Source: Saprospiraceae bacterium (GTDB taxonomy: Bacteria; Bacteroidota; Bacteroidia; Chitinophagales; Saprospiraceae). Taken from it: DNA of 64,000 nucleotides. The stretch's first letter is position 1. The number at the start of each line of letters is the position of its first letter. Shown here in pieces: positions 49,141 through 57,961 of the stretch. Position numbers and translations under genes: made by a program. The notes under the pieces were generated by a model. It had not been told where the DNA came from and did not search any database. It was given only the letters and a program-made list of their open reading frames with translations. The stretch is taken from the NCBI GenBank assembly GCA_020848695.1, contig JADLHT010000044.1, positions 60,514 to 124,513 on the forward strand. The letters run 5' to 3'.

Positions 49141-50186
49141 GATTAACTCAATATAGTCACGGCGCCGGTTGTGGTTGTAAGATAAGTCCAGCTGTTTTAG
49201 ATGAAATATTAAAAACAGATGTCAAAAATACATTTCCGGGCTTACTTGTTGGATATGACCATAAGGATGATGCTGCAGTATTAGATCTTGGAAATGGATC
49301 TGCATTAATAAGTACAACTGATTTTTTTATGCCAATAGTTGATGATGCTTTTGATTTTGGAAGAATTGCATCCGTAAACGCAATAAGTGATGTTTATGCA
49401 ATGGGTGGAAAACCACTTATGGCTATCGCTATTCTTGGTTGGCCGATAGATAAACTTTCAGCATCTGAAGCTGCAAGTGTTATTCAAGGCGCACGTTCTG
49501 TCTGCAAGGAAGCCAATATTCCATTAGCAGGAGGTCATAGTATTGATAGTCCAGAACCTGTTTTTGGATTAGCAGTTAGCGGAATGGTAGAAACTAAACA
49601 TTTGAAAACTAATGCGAATGCAAGGTCCGGTGATTTAATATACCTAACTAAACCCTTAGGTGTAGGTATATTAACAACCGCGGAAAAAAAAGGATTACTC
49701 AAAGAAGAGCATCGAAACTTGGCTAAAGAAAGCATGCTTAAATTAAATGTAATTGGTTCATTAATTTCAAATTACTCATTCGTACATTCTATAACTGATG
49801 TTACCGGCTTTGGGCTTGCAGGGCATCTTTTAGAAATGGCTGAAGCATCTAATCTTAACTCATTATTACATTATGTTAAGTTGCCGCTTATTGATAAATC
49901 TGTTTTAAATTACATTCAAGATAAATGTGTTCCGGGAGGAATGCTTAGGAATTGGAAATCTTATGGTCACAAAGTATTAATGAATTCTAATATGGATCAT
50001 ACAATTATAGCGGATCCTCAGACCAGCGGTGGACTATTAATTGCAATAGATCCAAATCACCAAGTAGAATTTGAAAATATACTGAGAGCCTATAACTGTC
50101 CTGTATTCTGTATAGGAAGTTTTATAGATAGGGAATCAGGAGCTAATTCGAATCAAAGATTAATAGTTCAAGAGTTTGGAGGCTAA
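49128..50186 (+). CDS. selD: Selenide, water dikinase
   Basis: [24 protein letters not shown]; [39 protein letters not shown]; Cys at the catalytic position. Confidence 0.97.
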   Translation: MGKVRLTQYSHGAGCGCKISPAVLDEILKTDVKNTFPGLLVGYDHKDDAAVLDLGNGSALISTTDFFMPIVDDAFDFGRIASVNAISDVYAMGGKPLMAIAILGWPIDKLSASEAASVIQGARSVCKEANIPLAGGHSIDSPEPVFGLAVSGMVETKHLKTNANARSGDLIYLTKPLGVGILTTAEKKGLLKEEHRNLAKESMLKLNVIGSLISNYSFVHSITDVTGFGLAGHLLEMAEASNLNSLLHYVKLPLIDKSVLNYIQDKCVPGGMLRNWKSYGHKVLMNSNMDHTIIADPQTSGGLLIAIDPNHQVEFENILRAYNCPVFCIGSFIDRESGANSNQRLIVQEFGG

Positions 50187-50292
50187 TGTTGAAAAGATTC
50201 AACTTAACATAATATAAATTATCGGAAACATTAAGATCGTGCAAAGACCTAAAATATTGATTTTTAATTAACTTTGCCATAAATAATAAAAG

Positions 50293-50895
50293 ATGTCTAT
50301 TCTAAATTGGTTAAAGTCGTTGATTTCTTCTAATGATAAGGAGAATGAGAAAAAGGAGCCAGTTCTCGACTTTGAAATTTCAAATACAAATAACAGTTTG
50401 CCAAAAACCGAAAAAGCTCAAGCAGAAATTTCGAATAACCATTCAGAATCATCTGCAAGAGTAAAGTTGGAGGAAATTAAAGATCAAGCAGTTGAGTTTG
50501 CTAAAAATACTGCTGATGAAGTTAAAACTCAAGGGCAGGCAGTATGGGATTCTGTAATCGAGAAGGTTGATGAACTTAATGAAAGTACAAAATCATTGCG
50601 GGAAAATATCAAAAATAAAGCTAGTGAGACTTTAGAATCAATAAATCAAACGGTTGATGATTTTATTGAAAAAGAGAAGTCAATTGAAGAGAAAGAATCA
50701 CAAGTGGATGTTAATAATGATGGTTATACAGATTCAAAAATTGACTTCGGGAAACCAGTTCAAGAGGCCCATTCTGATTTTTTCCAAAAAGCAGAAAAAT
50801 GGTTAGATAAAAATGAAAATACCACTTCTCATGTAGAGTCTGACAACAAAAGTCAAGAAAATATTACACCAACATTGGAACTTCCTAAGGAATAA
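50293..50895 (+). CDS. Hypothetical amphipathic-helix/LEA-like protein (first of tandem pair)
   Basis: Lys/Glu-rich helical protein: VEFAKNTADEVKTQGQAVWDSVIEKVDELNESTKSLRENIKNKASETLESINQTVDDFIEK. Confidence 0.6.
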   Translation: MSILNWLKSLISSNDKENEKKEPVLDFEISNTNNSLPKTEKAQAEISNNHSESSARVKLEEIKDQAVEFAKNTADEVKTQGQAVWDSVIEKVDELNESTKSLRENIKNKASETLESINQTVDDFIEKEKSIEEKESQVDVNNDGYTDSKIDFGKPVQEAHSDFFQKAEKWLDKNENTTSHVESDNKSQENITPTLELPKE

Positions 50896-50937
50896 TCGAG
50901 TTATAAATATTTATTCATTTAGCAAATACATACACAT

Positions 50938-51438
50938 ATGTCTAGTATAAAAAATTTCTTTAATAATCTTTTTTTCAAAACAAAAACAGAAGCAATTGAA
51001 TTAAAAGAAAAAGCACAAAAGCTTTCTGTCGAAGCTAAAGAAGAGTTCAAAGAGTCAACGTCAGAACTACAAGAAGAAGCAGCTGAAGCTATTCAAAAGG
51101 CTAAGGCTTTTAGTCAATCTGCTATTCAGGAAATTAAAGAAACAGCTTCAGAATTAAAAGAAGATGCTGAAGAAGGTCTTGCTAAAATGAAAGAATTTGG
51201 ATCTCACCTCGTAAATGAAGTTAAAGAAATAAAGAATGAAGTAATTGAAGAAGCTAAAGAAACTTTGGAAGAGATCAAGCAATCAGATTTAGTAAAAAAA
51301 ATCAACGAGGTTAAGGAATCGTTTGGTAATAAAGATCAAGATTCAAGGTCGAATAGCGATTCAAATGTTGTCAAGGATGGGATAGTTGATATTGACAAAC
51401 CTGATGCAGATGACAACAATTCTAATAAACCTAATTAG
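50938..51438 (+). CDS. Hypothetical LEA/apolipoprotein-like helical repeat protein (second of tandem pair)
   Basis: ELKEKAQKLSVEAKEEFKESTSELQEEAAEAIQKAKAFSQSAIQEIKETASELKEDAEEGLAKMKEFG; tail with no repeat, Asp/Asn-rich. Confidence 0.6.
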   Translation: MSSIKNFFNNLFFKTKTEAIELKEKAQKLSVEAKEEFKESTSELQEEAAEAIQKAKAFSQSAIQEIKETASELKEDAEEGLAKMKEFGSHLVNEVKEIKNEVIEEAKETLEEIKQSDLVKKINEVKESFGNKDQDSRSNSDSNVVKDGIVDIDKPDADDNNSNKPN

Positions 51439-51477
51439 AAGTTCGGGTCTCTCCCCTATTATGGTCATTAAAAACTC

Positions 51478-52917
51478 TTAGTTCGAATTTCTTTCAGGGC
51501 TTGAAATACCTATCTCTGCTGCTTTCTCCATCATAAGTTCATAAGCAGCCTGATAATCATTCGGGATTTTGCCGTCAAGGATTGCTTCTTTAATTGCATT
51601 TTTAATGATGCCAATTTTTGGGGAAGGTTTAAGTTGAAAAATCTTCATAATTTCTTCGCCTGAAATGGGAGGTTGCCAATTTTTTAAACGATCACTTTCT
51701 TCAACCTCTTGAAGTTTTTGTCGCACAGTATTATAATTATCAAGATACTTTCTAACCTTTTCCGGATTCTTCGAAGTGATATCAGCTTCGCACAACAAAA
51801 GTAAATCTTCGATGTCATCACCGGCTTCAAACAACAATCTCCTTAACGCTGAATCAGTGATGACTTCTTGAGTAAGTGCAATTGGTCGAAGGTGAAGTTT
51901 AACTAATTTTTGAACATACTTCATCTTATGATCTAGAGGTAAACGTAAGTTTTTAAATATCCTTGGTACCATCGCAGCTCCAAGGGCTTCATGTCCATGA
52001 AATGTCCAGCCTTGTTCTGGAATATACTTCTTTGTCTGAGGTTTAGCAATATCATGTAACAAAGCCGACCACAACAACCAAATATTGTTAGTCTTCATGG
52101 CGAGATTATCTAATACTTGCAAGGTATGATAAAAATTATCTTTGTGTGACTGTCCCTCCTGATGTTCTACACCATGCAGAGCGCATAGATCCGGAAATAT
52201 AATTTGTAAAATTCCACTTTGAAAAAGCAATTTAAACCCATGCGAAGGAATGGGACTTAGAATTATTTTTTCAAGTTCAGAAGTGATTCTCTCTTTCGAT
52301 ACAATTCTAATCCTATCTTTATTATTGCAAATACCAATCCAGGTTGGATCATCGATATCATAATCAAGTTGGCTTGAGAATCTTATTGCACGCATCATTC
52401 TTAAAGGATCATCAGAAAAAGTAATATCTGGATCATTATGAGTTCGAATTATCTTTAAATTCAAATCATTTAATCCATCAAAAGGATCAATTACTTCGCC
52501 ATAATTTTGCTTATTAAGACTTATTGATATAGCATTTATAGAGAAATCTCTTCTCAGCTGATCATCTTCAAGAGTACCTGGACTTATTTCGGGTTTTCTC
52601 GAATCCAGTATATAAGATTCTTTTCGCGCACCTACAAATTCAATATCCCAATCTCTGTGCCGGATCATAGCAGTACCAAACCTTTGAAAAAAATTGACTT
52701 GAGGAATAGGCCGAAAGTCAGAAGCTACTTCATGGGCTAAAGTAATGGCATCCCCAATACAGACTATATCAATGTCCTTACAATTTCTTCCGATTAACTT
52801 ATCCCTTACATAACCTCCAACCGCATATACCGGATAATTCAATCGAAGTGCTGCGTCAGATATAATTTCAAATATTTTCCTTTCGGATTCATTTAGACTA
52901 AAAAGTAATCCACTCAT
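51478..52917 (-). CDS. cca: CCA tRNA nucleotidyltransferase/poly(A) polymerase family with HD domain
   Basis: VYAVGGYVRDKLIGRNCKDIDIVCIGD; RRDFSINAISISL; ALLHDIAKPQTKKY. Confidence 0.92.
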   Translation of the reverse strand: MSGLLFSLNESERKIFEIISDAALRLNYPVYAVGGYVRDKLIGRNCKDIDIVCIGDAITLAHEVASDFRPIPQVNFFQRFGTAMIRHRDWDIEFVGARKESYILDSRKPEISPGTLEDDQLRRDFSINAISISLNKQNYGEVIDPFDGLNDLNLKIIRTHNDPDITFSDDPLRMMRAIRFSSQLDYDIDDPTWIGICNNKDRIRIVSKERITSELEKIILSPIPSHGFKLLFQSGILQIIFPDLCALHGVEHQEGQSHKDNFYHTLQVLDNLAMKTNNIWLLWSALLHDIAKPQTKKYIPEQGWTFHGHEALGAAMVPRIFKNLRLPLDHKMKYVQKLVKLHLRPIALTQEVITDSALRRLLFEAGDDIEDLLLLCEADITSKNPEKVRKYLDNYNTVRQKLQEVEESDRLKNWQPPISGEEIMKIFQLKPSPKIGIIKNAIKEAILDGKIPNDYQAAYELMMEKAAEIGISSPERNSN

Positions 52918-53921
52918 TCAACGGTGTCTAAAACATTATTATTAATCTCAGCTTTAATTCTTTCTAGAATTTCAAACAAAACTGAAGGATTTGATTCTGT
53001 AACTAAAAGGGTTCTGAAATCTTTAATTCCAGGATAGCTCTTAAAATAATTGGTATAATGTCTTCTCATTTCTAAGACTCCAAGTTTTTCTCCTTTCCAT
53101 TTAATAGAATTTAGAAGATGAATTGAAGCTGCTTCTACTCTTTCTTCAATAGTAGGAGGATCAAGTTTCACTCCAGTATTAAAAAAATGCTTGATCTCTC
53201 TAAAGATCCAAGGATTGCCAATACTAGCTCTTCCAATCATTATTCCATCTACTTTATATAAATTTTTATATTCCAGAGCTTTTTCCGGAGAGTCAATATC
53301 TCCATTTCCGAAAATAGGAATTTTAATTCGTGGATTTTCTTTTACTTTACGAATCCATTCCCAATCAGAATGACCCTTATACATCTGAGCCCTCGTTCTT
53401 GCATGAATGCTAAGAGCTTTGATTCCTACATCTTGAAGTCTTTCCGCCACTTCTTCTATGTAAATTGAATTTTCATCCCATCCTAATCTTGTCTTAACCG
53501 TTACCGGTAATTTTGTGCTTTTTACTACTGCTTCAGTTAAAGAAATCATTTTGGGAATATCTTTGAGTATGCCTGCACCGGCCATCTTACATACAACTTT
53601 TTGAACAGGACAGCCATAATTGATATCAAGAATTTCAGGAGCTGCTCTTTCGACGATTTCAGAAGCTTTCATCATGGATGAATACTCAGCTCCAAAAATT
53701 TGAACTCCTATAGGTCTTTCTTCATCATAGATATCCAGTTTTTGAACACTCTTGGTTGCATCACGAATCAAACCTTCAACTGAGATGAACTCTGTATAGA
53801 GAAGGTCGCAACCAAAGCTTTTGCACAAGGCTCTGAAAGGAGGATCGCTAACGTCTTCCATTGGTGCTAAAATCAATGGAAAGGATTTTAGTTTTACATT
53901 GCCGATCTCAATACTATTCAC
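52914..53921 (-). CDS. dusB: tRNA-dihydrouridine synthase (DusB-like)
   Basis: LILAPMEDVSDPPFRALCKSFGCDLLYTEF; DINYGCPVQKVVCKMAGAGIL; PVTVKTRLGWD; SIHARTRAQMYKG. Confidence 0.94.
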   Translation of the reverse strand: MNSIEIGNVKLKSFPLILAPMEDVSDPPFRALCKSFGCDLLYTEFISVEGLIRDATKSVQKLDIYDEERPIGVQIFGAEYSSMMKASEIVERAAPEILDINYGCPVQKVVCKMAGAGILKDIPKMISLTEAVVKSTKLPVTVKTRLGWDENSIYIEEVAERLQDVGIKALSIHARTRAQMYKGHSDWEWIRKVKENPRIKIPIFGNGDIDSPEKALEYKNLYKVDGIMIGRASIGNPWIFREIKHFFNTGVKLDPPTIEERVEAASIHLLNSIKWKGEKLGVLEMRRHYTNYFKSYPGIKDFRTLLVTESNPSVLFEILERIKAEINNNVLDTVE

Positions 53922-54000
53922 GCCGCAAAATTAATAAAATAACACATTAAATTTATAGATCAGCTTTTAGTTAAGTTTCTTAGAATAAATTCAATAAACG

Positions 54001-54008
54001 TATTTTTG
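54001..54008 (+). promoter_or_regulatory. TAnnTTTG -7-like element immediately upstream of rluE-like gene
   Basis: TATTTTTG ends 4 nt before the GTG start at 54013. Confidence 0.35.
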
Positions 54009-54012
54009 TATT

Positions 54013-54588
54013 GTGTCAAAACATTATTACATAGTTCATAAGCCTTATGGTTATTTATCTCAGTTTACAAAAGAGCAAGATTCAGATTTGACCTTAAAAG
54101 ATTTGGTTAAAGTTGAAAAGGATGTTTATCCGGTTGGAAGGTTAGATAAAGATAGTGAAGGAATTCTTCTACTAACTAATGATAAGAGATTGAATTTTAG
54201 ATTGCTTGATCCTTCTAATCATATTCAAAAAACATATTGGGTACAAATAGAAGGTGTAATATCAAATGATGCAATTCAATCACTTACAAGTGGAGTTGTT
54301 ATCCTAATCAATAAGAAAGAATTTCGAACTGCCCCTGCTCGATTAAAACTATTATTACATCCGAATATTGAAGATCGAAGTCCGCCAATTCGTTTTCGGA
54401 ACCAGATTCCAACATCATGGGTTCAAATAATAATTCATGAAGGGAAGAATCGCCAAATTCGTAAGATGTTTTCAAAAGTAGGCTACCCGGTGTTGCGATT
54501 AATCCGAATGGGAATAGGAAAATACTTGATCAATGAATTTGTGCCTGGTAAATTTTATAAAATTATGATAGAAGAAATTATCAAATAA
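54013..54588 (+). CDS. rluE: rRNA large subunit pseudouridine synthase, RsuA/RluE family
   Basis: YYIVHKPYGYLSQFT; VYPVGRLDKDSEGILLLTND; EGKNRQIRKMFSKVGYPVLRLIRMGIG; GTG start. Confidence 0.88.
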   Translation: MSKHYYIVHKPYGYLSQFTKEQDSDLTLKDLVKVEKDVYPVGRLDKDSEGILLLTNDKRLNFRLLDPSNHIQKTYWVQIEGVISNDAIQSLTSGVVILINKKEFRTAPARLKLLLHPNIEDRSPPIRFRNQIPTSWVQIIIHEGKNRQIRKMFSKVGYPVLRLIRMGIGKYLINEFVPGKFYKIMIEEIIK

Positions 54589-54691
54589 TAACAAAATATT
54601 AGCATAAATTTATTTTATAGTTTAATTTGTGAATTTAATCTGGAAAGATTCACTGTTCATAGAATTTATATACTTCCATGTTTGATTTAGT

Positions 54692-54699
54692 TATCTTTG
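54692..54699 (+). promoter_or_regulatory. TAnnTTTG -7-like element upstream of lepB
   Basis: TATCTTTG 22 nt before the lepB start. Confidence 0.4.
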
Positions 54700-54721
54700 C
54701 CGCGGAATTTAAAGCAAGTCT

Positions 54722-56296
54722 ATGTGGTTATTATATTTTATCATTTTTGAATATCTTTTACTTTGTCTTAGCTTAAGTTGGTTATTCCCAAAGATGGGAA
54801 TTGATTCAACCAAAGCTTGGATTCCTGGAGTAAATTTCAAAGAATGGGCTGTTGCCATTGGTCATCATAAATATCACTGGTTATGGATTCTGTTTCCAAT
54901 AGTTAATATATTTATAATTGCTGCTATGTCGGTTGATTTAGTTAGGTCATTTGGCAAAATGCAATTCTGGCATTCCGCATTGGCTGTTATTTTTCCTCCT
55001 GCAATATTTGCAATTATTGCTAAGAGCAAGGATGACAAGTGGATTGAACCCGCCTATATAAATGAAAAAAAATATCTTGAAGAATTATTAAGTGCCCGAA
55101 AATCTAAAGATGCAAAGAAACTAAAAAGATTGGGCGAGTCTAGTCGCTATGCCAAATCTAGTGTCAGGGAATGGGCTGAGTCGTTGATTTTTGCAATTTT
55201 TGCAGCCTCTTTCTTGAGAATGTTTTTGCTCGAAGCATTTATTATTCCAACACCAAGTATGGAAGGTACTTTAAAAGTTGGAGATTTTTTATTAGTTAGT
55301 AAAATACATTATGGGATTCGAACTCCGATGACTGTAATTATGCTTCCCTTATTGCATAATACTATTCCTAAAATAGGTAATGAATCTTATATTTCCAAGC
55401 CAAGTCTACCCTACTATCGATTGCCTAAAATTTCTGTAGTTCAAAGAAATGATCCATTTGTATTTAACTGGCCTGTTGGCGATTCAGTTTATTTAAGTTC
55501 TGATCGATCCTGGACAGCTCATCAAGTTCAAAGCATACCACAAGCTGCAATGGAGACTAAAGGCAGCAGTCTGCGGGTTCGACCCGTTGATAAAAAAGAT
55601 CATTATATAAAAAGATGTGTTGGAATACCCAATGACATTATAGAATTGAAAGACAGACAACTTTATGTAAATGGAATTCCTGCACTCAATCCAACTCATT
55701 TACAGTACGGATATTTGTTAAAAGGCAATAGTTCAATGGATTCTCAACTTGCAAAGTTCATGGATAAAATTGGTGTAAATATGAATTTTGTAAACTACGA
55801 TGCAAGTTATGATTTATGGATTATGTTTTTAGAAGGACCTCAACTTGAAAAAATGAAAAGTTTCCGTCCGAACCTTAGCTTCTTACCCTATCAGGGTCCT
55901 GTAGGTAATGTTTTTCCTTATGACAACAAGACCTGGAGTTTTGATAATTATGGTCCGGTATGGATTCCTAAAAAGGACACAACGATTAACTTAAATCTTG
56001 ATAACCTTAGTTTGTACACAAGGATTATTAATGTATATGAACATAATAAAATTGAAGTAAAAGATTCAATAATTTACATAAATGACCAGCCTGCTACAAC
56101 TTACACTTTTAAACAAGATTATTACTGGGCGATGGGAGACAATAGACACAATTCCGAAGATTCTCGTGCTTGGGGATTTGTTCCTGAGGATCATGTTGTC
56201 GGTAAGCCCGTTTTGATATGGATGAGTTTAAAAAATGCGAGTTTGAAAGATGGTGTAAATTGGTCTAGAATTTTTACTTCACCCAATAAATTTTAA
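54722..56296 (+). CDS. lepB: Signal peptidase I with N-terminal DUF5684-like membrane domain and long insertion
   Basis: IIPTPSMEGTLKVGDFLLVSKIHYG (Ser), HYIKRCVGIPND (Lys), YWAMGDNRHNSEDSRAWGFVPEDHVVGKP; N-terminal WIPGVNFKEWAVAIGHHKYHW module. Confidence 0.95.
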   Translation: MWLLYFIIFEYLLLCLSLSWLFPKMGIDSTKAWIPGVNFKEWAVAIGHHKYHWLWILFPIVNIFIIAAMSVDLVRSFGKMQFWHSALAVIFPPAIFAIIAKSKDDKWIEPAYINEKKYLEELLSARKSKDAKKLKRLGESSRYAKSSVREWAESLIFAIFAASFLRMFLLEAFIIPTPSMEGTLKVGDFLLVSKIHYGIRTPMTVIMLPLLHNTIPKIGNESYISKPSLPYYRLPKISVVQRNDPFVFNWPVGDSVYLSSDRSWTAHQVQSIPQAAMETKGSSLRVRPVDKKDHYIKRCVGIPNDIIELKDRQLYVNGIPALNPTHLQYGYLLKGNSSMDSQLAKFMDKIGVNMNFVNYDASYDLWIMFLEGPQLEKMKSFRPNLSFLPYQGPVGNVFPYDNKTWSFDNYGPVWIPKKDTTINLNLDNLSLYTRIINVYEHNKIEVKDSIIYINDQPATTYTFKQDYYWAMGDNRHNSEDSRAWGFVPEDHVVGKPVLIWMSLKNASLKDGVNWSRIFTSPNKF

Positions 56297-56300
56297 TCAT

Positions 56301-57179
56301 TTGCTCAATAGATTTATTTTTCTTTTATTACTATTTATAGCAAATTGTACAACGGCTCAAGTATTACCCAGGACAGACCTATATTACATTCAACTGTCTA
56401 ATGACCAACAATGGAAGGTAGAAAAAATTGAATTTTTAAATTCATTCAATTTTAATTCTTACAACAATCAGCCCTTCTTTATTAATGATTTTGAAATACT
56501 ATGTACCGCCAAACTTAATAGCGTTACTAATACGGATATTTATAAAATGAACCTGAAAGACCACATTCTTGAAAATGTTATAGATAATCCAGCTAATGAC
56601 TACAGTCCCAGGTTAGTCCCTGAAATTAGTGATGGTATTTTTTGTGTTCATATTAATCCAAATGATACAATTCAGTATTTAGTCAATTATGATACCCTGC
56701 CAGATCAAACCTACAAAATACAACTTCAGAATCCTGGACAGGTTGGGTATTTTCGTTACTTTGACCGGAATTCCTGGATTTGCTTTCTGGTTGATCAACC
56801 GAATAATTTATTAGCGGTTTCATCAAATAAAAGCAACAAAATATTTGCTTCCAATATTGGAAGAACATTTGAAATAACCAGTGCAAAAGAAGTTTTATTT
56901 GTTCAAAAATCAGATAGTAAGTTGAATTTATTAAAAGCCTACAACCCCAGTACCGGAAAGATGTCAATCATAGCAGAAATGCCTGAAAATTCGGAAGATT
57001 TTGTTATCCAAAATAACAACTCTGTTTTGTGTTCAAGTGGTTCCAGATTGCTTCAGTATTCCTATGAAAAAAATATGTGGAAGGTTTTACTTGATTTGTC
57101 TAAATACAATTTACATCATATTGGAAGATTTGCTTTAAGAAAGAACAGACTTGTTCTTGTAAATGAAGTAAAAGATTAA
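56301..57179 (+). CDS. Exported hypothetical protein, propeller/TolB-like repeats possible
   Basis: Signal peptide FIFLLLLFIANCTTAQ; repeated NDIYKMNL/YSPRLVPE-like blades. Confidence 0.55.
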   Translation: MLNRFIFLLLLFIANCTTAQVLPRTDLYYIQLSNDQQWKVEKIEFLNSFNFNSYNNQPFFINDFEILCTAKLNSVTNTDIYKMNLKDHILENVIDNPANDYSPRLVPEISDGIFCVHINPNDTIQYLVNYDTLPDQTYKIQLQNPGQVGYFRYFDRNSWICFLVDQPNNLLAVSSNKSNKIFASNIGRTFEITSAKEVLFVQKSDSKLNLLKAYNPSTGKMSIIAEMPENSEDFVIQNNNSVLCSSGSRLLQYSYEKNMWKVLLDLSKYNLHHIGRFALRKNRLVLVNEVKD

Positions 57180-57961
57180 TGCCTATCTACGAGTCTTTAG
57201 ACAAAAACTTTCAATTATTAATTTCTTCTCCTCGAATTATCTCACTTGTTCCGTCTCTAACTGAGACAATTGTTGACTTAGGCTGCGAAGAACAATTGGT
57301 TGGAATTACAAAATTTTGTGTTAACCCTGGCCACTTAAAAGGCAAAATACCAATTATTGGAGGAACAAAGAACTTGAATTTAAACAAAATCATTAGTTTG
57401 AACCCAGAATTAATTATTGCCAATAAAGAAGAAAATGTAAAATCTGATATATTATTATTAGCAAATAACTTTCCGGTCTTACTAACCGATATAAAAACTC
57501 TTGATGATTCACAAAGGACAATAGACTACATTGGCTATATTTTAGATCGAGAAAAAGAATCTGGGAAGATCAATGTAGATATTTCAAATTCAAGAGAAAG
57601 TTTTCGAAACACAATGCCGAAAGCTGGACAATTGAAAAAAGTCTGTTACTTAATTTGGAAAGATCCATATATGACTATTGGCTTCGATACCTTTATTCAT
57701 TCTATGCTTACTGAACTAGGATTTGTCAATGTATTTGGAAACAAAGAACGATATCCCGAAGTAAGTCTGTCTGAAATTTATAATGAGAATCCGGATTATG
57801 TTTTCTTATCCTCAGAACCTTACCCTTTTAAGGAAGTCCATTTTTTCGAACTAAAGGGATTAAATCCTATTTTGGTTGATGGAGAAGCATTTAGCTGGTA
57901 TGGAAGTCATATAATTAAATCTTTTGACTATCTTTGTAAACTAATTAATAAGTTAGTTTGA
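57179..57961 (+). CDS. Helical-backbone metal receptor/BtuF-like ABC substrate-binding domain protein
   Basis: RIISLVPSLTETIVDLGCEEQLVGITKFCVNP; KIPIIGGTKNLNLNKIISLNPELIIANKEEN; no signal peptide seen. Confidence 0.85.
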   Translation: MPIYESLDKNFQLLISSPRIISLVPSLTETIVDLGCEEQLVGITKFCVNPGHLKGKIPIIGGTKNLNLNKIISLNPELIIANKEENVKSDILLLANNFPVLLTDIKTLDDSQRTIDYIGYILDREKESGKINVDISNSRESFRNTMPKAGQLKKVCYLIWKDPYMTIGFDTFIHSMLTELGFVNVFGNKERYPEVSLSEIYNENPDYVFLSSEPYPFKEVHFFELKGLNPILVDGEAFSWYGSHIIKSFDYLCKLINKLV

